64,000 nt of DNA from Lysobacteraceae bacterium P (GTDB lineage: Bacteria; Pseudomonadota; Gammaproteobacteria; Xanthomonadales; Xanthomonadaceae). This document shows, piece by piece, positions 28,318-37,719 of this stretch. Both the position numbers and the translations under genes were made by a program. The notes below the pieces were generated by a model that was not told where the DNA came from, did no database searches, and was given only the letters and a program-made list of their open reading frames with translations. The stretch lies in contig SCOX01000005.1 of assembly GCA_005503055.1 (NCBI GenBank), positions 1-64,000 of the forward strand, written 5' to 3'. Positions within the stretch are counted from its first letter, which is position 1. Each line of letters opens with the position of its first letter.

Positions 28318-28923
28318 TCAGGCGTCGTGGTTCTTTCCGTTGGACACCGAGCGGTACCAGTCACGGATGCGGGCGACGTCCGCGTCGTAGCTTTCGGTCA
28401 GCTGGAAGGGCGCGCCGATGCCGATGACCTTCCGGCCATAGTGGAAGTACGCCGGCACCACCGGCACGCCGGCCGCCTTGGCGATGCGCCAGAAACCCGG
28501 CTTCCATTTCTCCACCACCCTGCGCGTGCCTTCCGGCGCCAGGCCGTACCAGAAGCGGTCGGTGCTCTGGATCATGCGCGCCGCCTGTTCGACCACGCCC
28601 TGCGCGGCCTTGCGGTCCACCGGGATCACGCCCAGGCGCTTGAGGATCTGCCCCACCACCGGCGCCTTGAGCAGCGTGTCCTTGCCCAGCACTTTCAGGT
28701 CCAGTCCGAGCGCCATCAACACCGCGAAGCCCCATATGCCGTCCCAGTTGGACGAATGCGGGGCGCCGATCAGCACCACTTTGGGCAGGTCCGGGAACGC
28801 GCCTTCCATGCGCCATCCGCCAAGCCGCAGGATGGTGCGGCCGATCCAGCGGACGAATGGGCTGCGTTGGGTGCGCGGTGCGCTCGGCGGAAGCGGCAGC
28901 ACCGGGTAATCGGCGTCGGACAT
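28318..28923 (-). CDS. 1-acyl-glycerol-3-phosphate acyltransferase-like (PlsC family)
   Basis: A 201-residue membrane-associated acyltransferase. The HX4D catalytic motif is APHSSNWDGIWG near residues 54-65 and the acceptor motif is APEGTRRV near 127. The N-terminal RTILRLGGWRMEG is the usual short amphipathic anchor. Such small PlsC proteins acylate lysophosphatidic acid or related lipids; E. coli PlsC itself is longer, so substrate is uncertain. ATG 28923 begins the conserved part; the preceding in-frame extension overlaps arfB and is not family-like. It follows arfB on the minus strand. Confidence 0.85.
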   Translation of the reverse strand: MSDADYPVLPLPPSAPRTQRSPFVRWIGRTILRLGGWRMEGAFPDLPKVVLIGAPHSSNWDGIWGFAVLMALGLDLKVLGKDTLLKAPVVGQILKRLGVIPVDRKAAQGVVEQAARMIQSTDRFWYGLAPEGTRRVVEKWKPGFWRIAKAAGVPVVPAYFHYGRKVIGIGAPFQLTESYDADVARIRDWYRSVSNGKNHDA

Positions 28924-28948
28924 GTCCCCTCGTTTCGATCCTGCGTCG

Positions 28949-29368
28949 TCAGTCCCAGTCGCGCTGGGTGCGGTCACGCTTGATCGTACCGCGTTCGCGC
29001 TTTCCGCTGAGCCGACGCTCCTTCGACGCGCGCGTGGGTTTGGTCGCCACGCGCGGCTTGGGCACGTGCAGTCCACTTTCGATGAAGGCCGCAAGGCGTT
29101 CGCGCGCGTCCTCGCGATTGCGATCCTGCGTGCGGAAACGCTGGGCGCTGATCACCAGCACGCCGTCGTCGGTGATGCGGCGGTCGCGCTTGGCCAGCAG
29201 CCGCTCGCGCACCGGTTCGGGCAGCGACGGCGAACGGGCCAGGTCGAAGCGCAGTTCGACGGCGGTGGCGACCTTGTTGACGTTCTGCCCACCCGGCCCG
29301 GCCGAACGCACGAAGCGCTCGACCAGTTCCGAATCGGGGATCGTCAGGCGGGGCGTGATCTGGAGCAT
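28949..29368 (-). CDS. arfB: Alternative ribosome-rescue factor / peptidyl-tRNA hydrolase ArfB
   Basis: A 139-residue release-factor homolog lacking the codon-recognition domain. The hydrolytic GGQ is in RSAGPGGQNVNKVATAVEL near residues 22-40. The C-terminal tail (KERRLSGKRERGTIKRDR) is strongly basic; in E. coli ArfB this tail inserts into the empty mRNA channel of stalled ribosomes. ATG 29368 is chosen because MLQITPRLTIPDSEL aligns with the family start. It is upstream of the plsC-like gene with a 25-bp gap and divergent from a small membrane-protein gene. Confidence 0.92.
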   Translation of the reverse strand: MLQITPRLTIPDSELVERFVRSAGPGGQNVNKVATAVELRFDLARSPSLPEPVRERLLAKRDRRITDDGVLVISAQRFRTQDRNREDARERLAAFIESGLHVPKPRVATKPTRASKERRLSGKRERGTIKRDRTQRDWD

Positions 29369-29506
29369 GGGGCGCGACTTTAGCAATGCAGGCGTGGGTT
29401 CGGCACGAATCGGCGTGATGTTCCGCCGCGGCGCGCGGGGCGATCACCGCCCGCCACAGACCCGGCGCTACACTCGCGCCCGACGTTCCCTGACACGGTG
29501 CGCATC

Positions 29507-29842
29507 ATGGCGGACGAACCCTCCCCGCAAAGTGGTCAGATCGACTCGGTCTTCCGCAACGGTTCGATGACCGTCGTCGGCGTGCTCACCGCGTTCTCGC
29601 TCGGCATCCTGACCCAGTGGACCGACGACCCGGAGCCCTGGCACTGGATCGACTTGATCGTGGTCGCGCCGATGGTGGCGGGCATCGCCGCGCAGCTGGT
29701 GGCGCTGAAGCGGCTGCTGCATCCCAGCTCGCTGGAAGCGCCGGTGTACTCGCGGGCGATCCGCATGTTCCTGTGGGGACTGAGCCTGCTCGCCGCCGGC
29801 GTGCTCCTCAGCGTGGTCCAGGACGGTGCGGCGGTGATCTAG
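29507..29842 (+). CDS. Small three-pass membrane protein of unknown function
   Basis: A 111-residue protein with hydrophobic segments near residues 20-38, 47-68 and 83-104 and a polar N-terminus (MADEPSPQSGQ). No family is recognised. An in-frame GTG at 29498 is an alternative start. Its TAG and the TAG of the convergent truC gene share the palindrome CTAG at 29839-29842, so the two genes overlap by exactly four bases. Confidence 0.65.
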   Translation: MADEPSPQSGQIDSVFRNGSMTVVGVLTAFSLGILTQWTDDPEPWHWIDLIVVAPMVAGIAAQLVALKRLLHPSSLEAPVYSRAIRMFLWGLSLLAAGVLLSVVQDGAAVI

Positions 29843-30609
29843 CCCGACGGCGCGTCCGCATCGAATCCTTCGAACATCGCCAGCGCCTTGGCGAACTCCA
29901 CGTCCACCGGCGCCGTCACGACCATCCGGGTACCGTCGCGTGGATGCACAAAGGCCAGCCGGCGTGCGTGCAGCAGCATGCGGTGGATGCCGAGCATGCG
30001 GAAGCTGCGGTTGTGGCGGCCGTCGCCGTGGCTGGTGTCGCCGATGAGATGGTGCGACATGTGCTTGAGATGCCGACGGATCTGACGGAAGCGCCCCGTC
30101 TGCGGCTGCGCGCGCAGCAACGCGTAGCGGGACGTTTCGAAGCCCGACGACGGCACTGCCAGTTCGGTGGTCGCCAGCCGGTCGAATCGCGTCACCGCCG
30201 GCTTCTTCAGCGGTTTTCCGGGTCCCCCGTCGAGCTCGTGATCGACGACGAAGTGCTCCTCCGGCCAACCGCGGCACACGGCCCAGTAGTCCTTCTCCAC
30301 CTCGCGCGACATCAGCACCTTGCCCAGCGCCGAGGCGGTATCGCGATCGAATGCCAGCAGCAGGCAGCCGCTGGTCGCGCGATCGAGCCGGTGCACCAGG
30401 AAGATCGGCCGCCCGAACTGCTCGCGCAGCCGGTCCGCCGCGAAATCCGACTCACCGCGCGCCAGCGCGCTGTCATGGACCATCAGGCCCGCGGGCTTGT
30501 CGACGACCGCGAGCACCTCATCGACGTACAGCGCATCAAGAGGTGGAAGCGCCTGCGCTTCAGCCCCCTCCCCTGCTTGCAGGGGAAGGAGCGATGGTTT
30601 GTCGGTCAT
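29839..30609 (-). CDS. truC: RluA-family pseudouridine synthase (TruC-like)
   Basis: A 256-residue pseudouridine synthase. The catalytic Asp is in FLVHRLDRATSGCLLLAF near residue 75. The YALLRAQPQTGRFRQIRRHL block near 160-180 and the absence of an S4 domain fit TruC, which modifies U65 of tRNA. It is the third gene of the ubiJ-ubiB-truC run, starting 3 bp after the ubiB stop. Odd point: the first 20 or so codons lie inside an interspersed CCCCTGC/GCAGGGG repeat and read SLLPLQAGEGAEAQ before the conserved domain begins at PLDALYVDEVL. No alternative start lies between the repeat and the domain. Confidence 0.86.
   Translation of the reverse strand: MTDKPSLLPLQAGEGAEAQALPPLDALYVDEVLAVVDKPAGLMVHDSALARGESDFAADRLREQFGRPIFLVHRLDRATSGCLLLAFDRDTASALGKVLMSREVEKDYWAVCRGWPEEHFVVDHELDGGPGKPLKKPAVTRFDRLATTELAVPSSGFETSRYALLRAQPQTGRFRQIRRHLKHMSHHLIGDTSHGDGRHNRSFRMLGIHRMLLHARRLAFVHPRDGTRMVVTAPVDVEFAKALAMFEGFDADAPSG
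30561..30590. repeat. Interspersed inverted repeat inside the truC N-terminus
   Basis: TCCCCTGC-TT-GCAGGGGA at 30569-30586 is a perfect 8-bp inverted repeat flanked by CTTCAGCCCCC and AGGAGC. It resembles the C-rich/G-rich hairpins at 24174-24200 and 46915-46939. Here it is translated as part of TruC. Confidence 0.6.
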
Positions 30610-30612
30610 TTC

Positions 30613-32289
30613 CTACCGCCCACGCGGCCAAGCCGCGAGCAGCGCCCATGCGCCGCCCAGCCCGGCGATCCACGCCGCCGCCGGAACCGACCACAGCATC
30701 GGTCCACCCGCTTCCAGGCCGTACAGCACGGCGGCGCAGATGAGCAGGCCGACCCCGAGCACCGCCGCTACCGTGCGCCGCTGGGCGAGGCGGATGGTGC
30801 GGTTGAGTTCGACCAGATCGCGCGAACGCAGGCTCAACTCGTGCTTGCCTTCGACCTGCTGCGTCAGCCATGCGTGCAGCAGGCGCGGCATTTCGGGCGC
30901 GTGCGTGACCAGTTCCGGCAGGCGCTTGCGGAATTCGCTCGCCAGTCGCTGCGGGCTGTAGCGTTCGACCAGGATGCGTTGCAGCACCGGCCGCGCGACC
31001 GCCCAGATGTCGAGCTTGGGATCGAGCAGCCGTCCGACTCCCTCGATGTTGAGCAGCGTCTTCTGCAGCAGGATCAGCTGCGGCTGCAGGATGAGCTCAT
31101 AACGTTGCGCGACGCGGAACAGCTTGAGCAGCACCTCGGCCAGCGAGATCTCGCTCAGCGGGCGGGTGAAGTACGGCTCGCACACCGAGCGTGCTGCGGC
31201 TTCGAGTTCGTCGATGCGGATGTGCGACGGCATCCATCCCGCGCGCACGTGCAGCTCGGCGATGCGGCGGTAGTCGCGGTTGAAGATCGCCATGAAATTC
31301 TCGGCGAGGTAGTACTGATCCTCGTCCGAAAGCTGGCCCATGATGCCGAAGTCCAGCGCGATGAAACGCGGGTTGGTGCGGCGCGCCGGATCGCTGTCGA
31401 CCCAGATGTTGCCGGCGTGCGCATCGGCGTGGAAGAAGTTGTCGCGGAACACCTGCGTGTAGAACACGCGCACGCCCTTGGCGGCCAGCGCGTGGCGCTC
31501 GATACCGGCGGCGTCGAGCGCTTCGATGTCGTCCGAGGGAATGCCGCGAACGCGTTCGAGCGTCAGCGCGCGTTCGGCGGTGTGCGACCAGATCACTTCC
31601 GGCACGTACATGTCGTCGCTGTCGAGCCAGAAGCGGCGCAGCACGCTGGCGTTTGCGCCTTCGCGTTGCAGGTCGAGTTCGGCGGCGAGCGTGTTCTCGA
31701 TCTCCTCCACGATCGCGCGCGGACGGATCTTGTCGGCGCTGGGATGCGTGCGCTCGACGATTCCGGCCACGGCCTTGAGCAGCGCAATGTCGCCGGCGAT
31801 CTGCTTCTCGATGTCCGGACGCAGCACTTTCACCACGACCTCGCGCGAGACGCCATTGGCGTCCGGCGGCAGCGTCGCGGCGTGCACCTGGGCGATGGAC
31901 GCGGACGCGAGCGGCGTGGTGTCGAACTGCGCGAAGGCCTCGCTCACCGGGCGTTCCAGTGCGCGCTCCACGATCGCGCGCGCGGCCTCGCCGTCGAACG
32001 GCTTGACCCGGTCCTGCAGTAGCGAAAGTTCTTCGGCCACGTCCGGCGGCACGAGGTCGCGGCGCGTGGACAGGATCTGGCCGAACTTGACGAAGATCGG
32101 GCCCAGTTCCTGCAGCGCCATGCGCAGACGCGCACCGCGCGACAGGCAGGCGACCTCGGCCGAGGCACGCGGCACGAACGGTCGCGCAACTTTGAGCCAG
32201 GGCTCGACCGGCGTGTCGTCGAGCAGGTCGTCCAGACGGTAGCGCAGCAGCACGCGCCCGATGCGCCATGCGCGGAACACCGGCTTCAT
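30613..32289 (-). CDS. ubiB: Ubiquinone biosynthesis ATPase/kinase-like protein UbiB
   Basis: ABC1/ADCK/UbiB atypical kinase family member needed for ubiquinone synthesis, probably by extracting lipid intermediates. The 558-residue protein shows the family's KxGQ motif ([16 protein letters not shown] near residue 68), an Ala-rich loop ([13 protein letters not shown]), [13 protein letters not shown] in the catalytic loop, and LDFGIMGQL. Two membrane segments lie at the C-terminus (about 508-552), typical of UbiB. Its ATG overlaps the ubiJ stop as ATGA and truC follows after 3 bp, so the three are one operon. Confidence 0.94.
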   Translation of the reverse strand: MKPVFRAWRIGRVLLRYRLDDLLDDTPVEPWLKVARPFVPRASAEVACLSRGARLRMALQELGPIFVKFGQILSTRRDLVPPDVAEELSLLQDRVKPFDGEAARAIVERALERPVSEAFAQFDTTPLASASIAQVHAATLPPDANGVSREVVVKVLRPDIEKQIAGDIALLKAVAGIVERTHPSADKIRPRAIVEEIENTLAAELDLQREGANASVLRRFWLDSDDMYVPEVIWSHTAERALTLERVRGIPSDDIEALDAAGIERHALAAKGVRVFYTQVFRDNFFHADAHAGNIWVDSDPARRTNPRFIALDFGIMGQLSDEDQYYLAENFMAIFNRDYRRIAELHVRAGWMPSHIRIDELEAAARSVCEPYFTRPLSEISLAEVLLKLFRVAQRYELILQPQLILLQKTLLNIEGVGRLLDPKLDIWAVARPVLQRILVERYSPQRLASEFRKRLPELVTHAPEMPRLLHAWLTQQVEGKHELSLRSRDLVELNRTIRLAQRRTVAAVLGVGLLICAAVLYGLEAGGPMLWSVPAAAWIAGLGGAWALLAAWPRGR

Positions 32290-32942
32290 GCCGCGCCTCC
32301 GGTATTGCCCACGCGCGCGCGAAGTCGCGACACGCGCGCGGCCATGCGCTCGACGTCGTCGCGCAGCGTGTCGACGTCGTCGTGGAACGCGTTGAGTTCC
32401 TCGCGCGGAATGACGTCGCGCGATTCCTCCGTCACGAACTCGGCTGCGTTCACCGCGAACGCGCCCGCTGCACCGCGCGCGTGGCGCAGCCCGGCGGCGA
32501 CGGCGTTGGCGATCTGCACGCCGGCGATCTCGCCGAACACGCGCACGAACGGCTGCTGCCAGTCCGGATCGAAACGCTCGGCAAGCTTCTGCAGGCGGCG
32601 GGCCAGGTCGGCGTCGCCCTCGATGCGCAGCTTGCCGACCGGCGGCGCATCGTCGTTGCGCAGGAAGGGAAGTTGCGAGAGCAGCCCGCCCAGGGTCGCC
32701 TTGACCGAAAGATCCGGCTCGTCGTCGGCCACCGGACCGACCTCAAGCCGCTCACCCGCGACGCGAACCTGCAAGGCCAGCGCCGGAGCGGACAGGCGCA
32801 GAACGACCCGGCGGCCTTCGAGGGCACGCAAGGCTTCACGGGTTTCGGGATCCAGCGCCAGGGCGCGGTTGAGGGCGGTTTCGAGGGCGCGCCCGGCCAG
32901 CGGCTTGAGTGCGGCCAGTGGCGAGGAGGTCGGATCGGTCAT
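32286..32942 (-). CDS. ubiJ: Ubiquinone biosynthesis accessory factor UbiJ (SCP2 domain)
   Basis: A 218-residue cytosolic protein with an N-terminal SCP2 lipid-binding domain (about residues 10-115) and a C-terminal helical region. UbiJ binds ubiquinone intermediates and scaffolds the soluble Ubi complex together with UbiK. Position directly before ubiB with a 4-bp ATGA overlap is the classical gammaproteobacterial arrangement, although ubiE is not adjacent here. The start [20 protein letters not shown] is family-like. Confidence 0.88.
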   Translation of the reverse strand: MTDPTSSPLAALKPLAGRALETALNRALALDPETREALRALEGRRVVLRLSAPALALQVRVAGERLEVGPVADDEPDLSVKATLGGLLSQLPFLRNDDAPPVGKLRIEGDADLARRLQKLAERFDPDWQQPFVRVFGEIAGVQIANAVAAGLRHARGAAGAFAVNAAEFVTEESRDVIPREELNAFHDDVDTLRDDVERMAARVSRLRARVGNTGGAA

Positions 32943-33040
32943 GCGGTCATTGTAGCCGCGACCCGGCCGGGCTCCCCGCTACGGTGCTTCGCGCCGGACG
33001 GCCGTATCGGGCCGACCGTCCGGCGCGCGCAGGTGGTGCG

Positions 33041-33199
33041 TCAGACGCGGCGGCCGCGCAGCATCGAGATAACGGCCAGCACCAGGAACACCACGAACAG
33101 AATCCACGCGATGTTGGTGGCGGCGCCGGCGATGCCACTGAAGCCGAGGACGGCGGCGATGATCGCGATGACGAAGAAAATGACGGCGTAGCTGAGCAT
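33041..33199 (-). CDS. DUF1328 small membrane protein
   Basis: A 52-residue hydrophobic protein read from ATG 33199 to TGA 33041. It begins [20 protein letters not shown], continues [14 protein letters not shown] and ends ISMLRGRRV. This is the compact two-helix layout of the DUF1328/YtjA family, usually associated with stress-responsive envelope genes; molecular function is unknown. An AGTGAATCG stretch precedes the ATG. It stands alone between ubiJ and oleD. Confidence 0.9.
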   Translation of the reverse strand: MLSYAVIFFVIAIIAAVLGFSGIAGAATNIAWILFVVFLVLAVISMLRGRRV

Positions 33200-33286
33200 C
33201 GATTCACTCCGGGCGCGGTGCGCCTGACTGGGTGAGATCGATGCTAGGCACGACCCGGTCGTCGAGAAGTGACGATCCGCGCCGCG

Positions 33287-34282
33287 TCAGGCGATCGTGC
33301 AGGCCGCCTTCAGTCGAGTGAGCCCCTCGTGAATGCTCACCTGCGGCACGTAGCCGAAGTCGTGCCTTGCAGGCGCCATGTCGTACCAATGGGTGGTGCT
33401 CAGCTGCTCGGCGAGGAAGCGCGTCATCGGCGGTTCGCCTTTCAACGGCAATGCATGCCACAGGCCTTCGCACACCATGCCCACCGCGTAGGCCATGCCG
33501 AAGGGAATCGTTGCGGTGACCTGCGGCGCGCCAGCGGCGCCGAGCAGGCCGTTGACGATCTCGCGCACGGTGCGCGGCTCGCCGTTGCTGATGAAGTACG
33601 CGCGACCGGCGCAGGCGGCGCCCGGCGCCAGGTGCTCGAACGCATCGAAATGCGCCTGGGCCGCGTTGTCGACGTAGGTCGTGTCGATGCGGTTCTCGCC
33701 GTCGCCGACGAAGCGCAGGCGGCCGGCTTTCGCGCGTTCGACCAGGCGCGGCAGCAGTTGGTTGTCGCCCACGCCCCAGATCAGGCGCGGTCGCAATGCG
33801 ATGGTGGCAAGTGCGACGTCGTTGGCGGCGATCACGGCCTTCTCCGCGATCTGCTTGGTCGCCGCATACGGTGCCTTGAGGTGTTCGCCGTAGGGCACGG
33901 TCTCGGCCGTGCCGCCTTCGACGGGGTGGGTCTTGCGGTGGGTGACGCTTGGCGTGGAGGTGTACACCAGCCGTGCGATGCCGTGGTGGCGACAGGCGTC
34001 GATGACGTTCTGCGTGCCGACGACGTTGGCCAGGTGGTAGCTGTCGTAACTGCCCCACGCACCGGCCTTGGCGGCGTTGTGGAAGACGGCCTCGCAGCCG
34101 GCGGCCGCGGCGATCACCGCGTCACGCTGTGCGAGGTCGCCCTGCACCTGCGCCACGCCCAGGCGCTCGAGCGCGTCATAGCGGCCGCGGTTGAAGCTGA
34201 CGACCTCGTGCCCGCGTTCGCGCAGGCCCCGGCACAGTGCCTGCCCGAGAAAGCCGCCACCGCCGGTCACCAGGATCTTCAT
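33287..34282 (-). CDS. oleD: 2-alkyl-3-oxoalkanoate reductase OleD
   Basis: An NAD(P)-dependent extended SDR of 331 residues that reduces the OleA product, a 2-alkyl-3-ketoacid, to the beta-hydroxy acid. The Rossmann motif is [16 protein letters not shown] near residue 6. Ser-Tyr-Lys catalytic residues are in VYTSTPS and [11 protein letters not shown] near 140. The resemblance is to 3-beta-HSD-type epimerases. Assignment to OleD rests on its location downstream of oleC, oleB and oleA on the same strand, as in Xanthomonas campestris. A 112-bp gap separates it from oleC. Confidence 0.9.
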   Translation of the reverse strand: MKILVTGGGGFLGQALCRGLRERGHEVVSFNRGRYDALERLGVAQVQGDLAQRDAVIAAAAGCEAVFHNAAKAGAWGSYDSYHLANVVGTQNVIDACRHHGIARLVYTSTPSVTHRKTHPVEGGTAETVPYGEHLKAPYAATKQIAEKAVIAANDVALATIALRPRLIWGVGDNQLLPRLVERAKAGRLRFVGDGENRIDTTYVDNAAQAHFDAFEHLAPGAACAGRAYFISNGEPRTVREIVNGLLGAAGAPQVTATIPFGMAYAVGMVCEGLWHALPLKGEPPMTRFLAEQLSTTHWYDMAPARHDFGYVPQVSIHEGLTRLKAACTIA

Positions 34283-34394
34283 CGGTCGTCCCCTTCTACG
34301 AAGGCGACACGATAGCGGGGCGAAGTGCGGCTATCAAAAGCGGCCTCGCATTCCGCCTTTCCCGCTTGCGGCGATCGCAGGGGCGTGCAAGGCC

Positions 34395-36053
34395 TCACGC
34401 GGCCCGGACGCGTCCGGCGGCCCAGACGGCGAGCTTCTCGCGACCGATCTTGGCGTTGTGGCGGATATCGACCGGGAACCTGGGATGGACGAGGAAGGTG
34501 TCGATGCGCGCGGTGTGCGGATGTCGTGCGCCGATCGCACGCAGCTCGCGTTCGATGCGTGCCCACTGCGACGCGTCCACACCGATGGCGAGTTCCACGC
34601 ACAACACCGGTCGCTGCGATCCCATCGCGCCGACACCGACCACCGCGGTGCGGCGCACGTCGCCGTGCGTGTTGAACACCGGCTCGACCTGCTCGGTGTA
34701 CATCGGGCCCTGCGCGGTTTCCACCCGATGCGACTTGCGCCCGCAGAACCACAGCCGGCCTTCGCCATCGAGATAGCCGACATCGCCCATGCGGTGCACG
34801 ATTCGTTCGCTGCCGTCGGGAAGGAACTCGCGGACCTTCGCCAACTTCGTCTGCGCGTCGCGGTTGAAGTACGCGTCGGTCACGGTGGGGCCGGCGACGG
34901 TGATCTCGCCGACCGCGCCCTCTTCCATCGGTTGCGCGTCGTCCCACTGCGCGATGGCCGTGTCGGTTATCGCGATGATGCGCACCTCGTTCGGCGCGAC
35001 CGCACGGCCGACGCAGGTGCCCGCGCCGCTCTCGGTGGCCACGCGCGTGGCTTGCAGCTCACGGCTTTCGATCACCGCCACGGGCAGGCATTCGGTGGCG
35101 CCGTAGGGCGTCCAGAAGCCGGCGTCGTCGGGCAGCAGCTCGCGCATCTTCGCCACCACGTCCGCCGGTACCGGCGCGCCGGCCGAGGTCACGCGTTTCA
35201 CCGTCGGCAAAGGCGCACCAAAGTTCGCCAGGACCGCCATCAGCGCGGGAGAACCGAACAGCTGGTCCACGCCGAAGCGCGCGATCGCGTCGTGCAGCTT
35301 GCGCGGATCCGCCAACGCGGGCTTGGTTGGGTCCATGTCGGGAATGATCGAGGTGAGCCCGAGCGCCGGATCGAACAACGCGAACGGAGGAAACGTCGGC
35401 AGATCGACGCCGCCGGATTCGATGCGCAGCGCGTCGCGCAACATCGCGATCTGCGCGACGAAGTGGCGGTGACGGTAGACCACGCCCTTCGGCACGCCCG
35501 TCGAACCGCTGGTGAAAAGGATGGCGGCGACATCGTCGGGTTGCGTTGCGGCCAGCTGCGACGCGGCGTCCGCACCGTCGCGCTCGACCTGCGCCAACGT
35601 CGCATCGGCGAGCCACGCGCGCGCGCCGGTGGTGATTCGGATTCTTGCCGAGCCAGCCCAGCGCAGCAGCGTGCGCGCGAGGTGCGCCAACGGAATGCCG
35701 ATGAACGCTTCCGGTTGCGCTTCGTCCAGGCATTGCTTCAGCGCGCGCTTGTCGATGCCCGGATCGACCAGAACCGGAACCGCGCCCGCCTTGAACAGCG
35801 CGAACATCAGCAGGAAGAACTCCGGCGAGGGCCGCACCATCACCACCGTACGCGTGCCCCGGGCGATGCCGCGCCGCGCCAGTCCGGCGGCGATGGCATC
35901 GCTACGGGTGTCGAGTTCGCGGTAGGTCAGGGTGAGGTCGAACCGGGCCAGGCCCTCCGGGCCACGCGTGCCGGGGCAGCGCATGGCGATGCGGTCGGGG
36001 AAGCGGGCGGCCAATTCAGGCAGGGTGGCGGCGATGTTGCACAGGTTGGTCAT
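34395..36053 (-). CDS. oleC: Beta-lactone synthetase OleC
   Basis: A 552-residue member of the AMP-forming acyl-CoA synthetase superfamily. The phosphate loop is ILFTSGSTGVPKGVVYRHRH near residues 181-200, the Y/FGATE-type motif is TPYGATECLPVA near 313, and a late GDVGYLDGEGRLWF motif is near 425. In the ole pathway OleC does not make a CoA ester; it cyclises a 2-alkyl-3-hydroxyacid to a beta-lactone with ATP. ATG 36053 starts MTNLCNIAATLPELA; a longer in-frame start exists but is less family-like. YkgJ is encoded divergently just upstream. Confidence 0.91.
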   Translation of the reverse strand: MTNLCNIAATLPELAARFPDRIAMRCPGTRGPEGLARFDLTLTYRELDTRSDAIAAGLARRGIARGTRTVVMVRPSPEFFLLMFALFKAGAVPVLVDPGIDKRALKQCLDEAQPEAFIGIPLAHLARTLLRWAGSARIRITTGARAWLADATLAQVERDGADAASQLAATQPDDVAAILFTSGSTGVPKGVVYRHRHFVAQIAMLRDALRIESGGVDLPTFPPFALFDPALGLTSIIPDMDPTKPALADPRKLHDAIARFGVDQLFGSPALMAVLANFGAPLPTVKRVTSAGAPVPADVVAKMRELLPDDAGFWTPYGATECLPVAVIESRELQATRVATESGAGTCVGRAVAPNEVRIIAITDTAIAQWDDAQPMEEGAVGEITVAGPTVTDAYFNRDAQTKLAKVREFLPDGSERIVHRMGDVGYLDGEGRLWFCGRKSHRVETAQGPMYTEQVEPVFNTHGDVRRTAVVGVGAMGSQRPVLCVELAIGVDASQWARIERELRAIGARHPHTARIDTFLVHPRFPVDIRHNAKIGREKLAVWAAGRVRAA

Positions 36054-36166
36054 GCGTTCATTTTCGCCTGAACCGCGCCGCGCTTGCGTCGGCCCGCTTG
36101 CGTCGGGCACGGGAAGCCTCAGAATTCGGCACCCGGCCGACGTTCGCCGGAAGCGACGGTCCTTCC

Positions 36167-36550
36167 ATGCAACACCCCTGCCTCAGCTGCGGCGCCTGCT
36201 GCGCCTTCTTCCGCGTGAGTTTCCACTGGTCCGAGGCCGATCCGGCGCTCGGCGGGCAGGTGCCGTTCGAGCTCACCGAGTCGTTGCGCACGCACGAACG
36301 CGCGATGCGCGGCACCTCGCAATCGAACCCGCGCTGCGTCGCGTTGGACGCCGACATCGGCCGCTACAGCCGATGCACGATCCACGAGCGGCGTCCGTCG
36401 GTATGCGCGCTGGTGCCCGCCTCGTGGGAGTTCGGCGCGGCAAGCGCGCAGTGCGATAAGGCCCGGCTGGCGCATGGGCTGCCGGTACTGACGCCCGACG
36501 ACTGGACGGGCGTGCGCGAAGACGAGAAGAATCCGTTGCCGGAGGTTTGA
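36167..36550 (+). CDS. YkgJ-family cysteine cluster protein
   Basis: A 127-residue protein with the YkgJ zinc/iron-chelating pattern: CLSCGACCAFFRV near residues 5-17, then NPRCVAL, SRCTIHERRPSVC in the middle, and a Cys near residue 98. Function is unknown; family members may be metal-dependent oxidoreductase accessory proteins. It is the only rightward gene inside the otherwise leftward ole cluster, lying between oleC and oleB. ATG 36167 is chosen because the conserved Cys motif begins immediately after it. Confidence 0.86.
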   Translation: MQHPCLSCGACCAFFRVSFHWSEADPALGGQVPFELTESLRTHERAMRGTSQSNPRCVALDADIGRYSRCTIHERRPSVCALVPASWEFGAASAQCDKARLAHGLPVLTPDDWTGVREDEKNPLPEV

Positions 36551-36560
36551 CGCTTCGCAG

Positions 36561-36663
36561 GCGTCATCGCCGCGAAGGCGGGGATCCACGTCTGCGTGCG
36601 TCAGGCTCGACGAAACCGTGATGCGTTGGATCCATGGGTTCCCGCCTTCGCGGGACGGCGACT
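36561..36663. repeat. Inverted REP-like pair between ykgJ and oleB
   Basis: GCGTCATCGCCGCGAAGGCG, followed by GGGATCCACG, is mirrored 37 bp later by TTGGATCCATGGGTTCCCGC, followed by CTTCGCGGGACGG. Both copies belong to the CGTCAT..C.GCGAAGGC.GGGATCC family seen repeatedly in the window. The pair occupies nearly all of the gap between the convergent ykgJ and oleB genes. Confidence 0.7.
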
Positions 36664-36680
36664 AGCTGGGCCCTGCGGCC

Positions 36681-37595
36681 TCAGAGCGGATGCGCATCCA
36701 GGAAGGCGCGGATACGCGGCACCAGCACGGCGGCCTTGTCTTCCAGCACGTAATGCCCGGCATCCTCGAACGCTTGCACCTGCGCCTGCGGCAGCGCGTC
36801 GGTGAAACCCTTGAGGAAATGCTTGTCGAAGACGAAATCGCGCAGGCCCCAGCCGATGAACGCCGGACGGTCGGCGTACTCGGGCAGCTTGCGGCCCATC
36901 GCCTGCACCAGTGGCCAGGCGGGATCGCCCTCGCCCAGCGGGATGTCCTGCACGAAGCGCGAGGTCGCGATGCGGTTCGCCCACGAGTCGTAGGGCGCGA
37001 CGTAGGCGCGGCGCACATCGGCCGGCATCTTCGTCTCCACGCCGACGAACGAAGCCACCGACGAGAACGCGTTGAGGCCGCGGATCAACCAGGTGCCCAA
37101 CGCAAGGTCGCGGCCCAGCACCAGCGACTTCGGCAGCGGCTTGCTGGCCGGCAGCGGGAACGAGCCGGTATTGGTGATGACCAGTCGGCGGATGCGTGCG
37201 GAGTGCTTCAACCCCCAGCCGAACCCGATGCCGCCACCCCAGTCGTGCACGGCGAGCGTGACATCACCGGTGATGCCCAGGTGTTCGAGCAGCGCTTCGA
37301 CATCGTCGATGCGCGATTGCAGCGTATAGCGGTAACGGTCGTCGCCCGGCTTGTCCGACAGGCCCATGCCGACGTGGTCGGGCGCGATGCAGCGGTACGC
37401 CTTTCCCCGCGCCGGATCGCTCAGCTCGCCCACCAGCTTGCGCCAGTAGAAGCTCCACGACGGATTGCCGTGCAACATCACCACGACCTCGGCCTCGCGC
37501 GGACCTTCGTCGAGATAGCTCATCGCGATGCCCGGACGCACGTCGAAACGCTTCGGCGTGAAGGGATAGTCGGGGAGCGGCAGGGTCACGGTCAT
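36681..37595 (-). CDS. oleB: Beta-lactone decarboxylase OleB (alpha/beta hydrolase)
   Basis: A 304-residue alpha/beta hydrolase related to haloalkane dehalogenases. The oxyanion motif MLHGNPSWSFYW is near residue 42. The nucleophile Asp is in LAVHDWGGGIGFGWG near 115, and the catalytic His is in DAGHYVLED near 280. In the ole pathway OleB decarboxylates the cis-beta-lactone to a cis-olefin. ATG 37595 starts MTVTLPLPDYPFTP, the conserved beginning. It lies downstream of oleA, separated by a strong terminator, so it may have its own promoter around 37600-37670. Confidence 0.92.
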   Translation of the reverse strand: MTVTLPLPDYPFTPKRFDVRPGIAMSYLDEGPREAEVVVMLHGNPSWSFYWRKLVGELSDPARGKAYRCIAPDHVGMGLSDKPGDDRYRYTLQSRIDDVEALLEHLGITGDVTLAVHDWGGGIGFGWGLKHSARIRRLVITNTGSFPLPASKPLPKSLVLGRDLALGTWLIRGLNAFSSVASFVGVETKMPADVRRAYVAPYDSWANRIATSRFVQDIPLGEGDPAWPLVQAMGRKLPEYADRPAFIGWGLRDFVFDKHFLKGFTDALPQAQVQAFEDAGHYVLEDKAAVLVPRIRAFLDAHPL

Positions 37596-37672
37596 GGATT
37601 TCGAATGCGTTTGCGTGGGTTCTTCGTCATCCCCGCAAACGCGCGAATGACGAGCGGGCATCGAGTCTCACA

Positions 37673-37697
37673 AAAAACCCGGCGCGCGGCCGGGTTC
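37673..37697 (-). terminator. Intrinsic terminator after oleA
   Basis: Read on the minus strand, AACCCGGC and GCCGGGTT form an 8-bp stem with a five-base loop, immediately followed by a run of six T in total. It begins 22 bp beyond the oleA stop, so oleA may be transcribed separately from oleB. Confidence 0.85.
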
Positions 37698-37719
37698 TTC
37701 GCTTTGGCGCGAGCGCCGC

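Noticed and set aside
37627..37654. CGTCAT...ATGACG inverted sequence between oleA and oleB as another REP element
   Set aside because: Only the outer six bases match the family and the centre does not pair, so it was not listed as a repeat.
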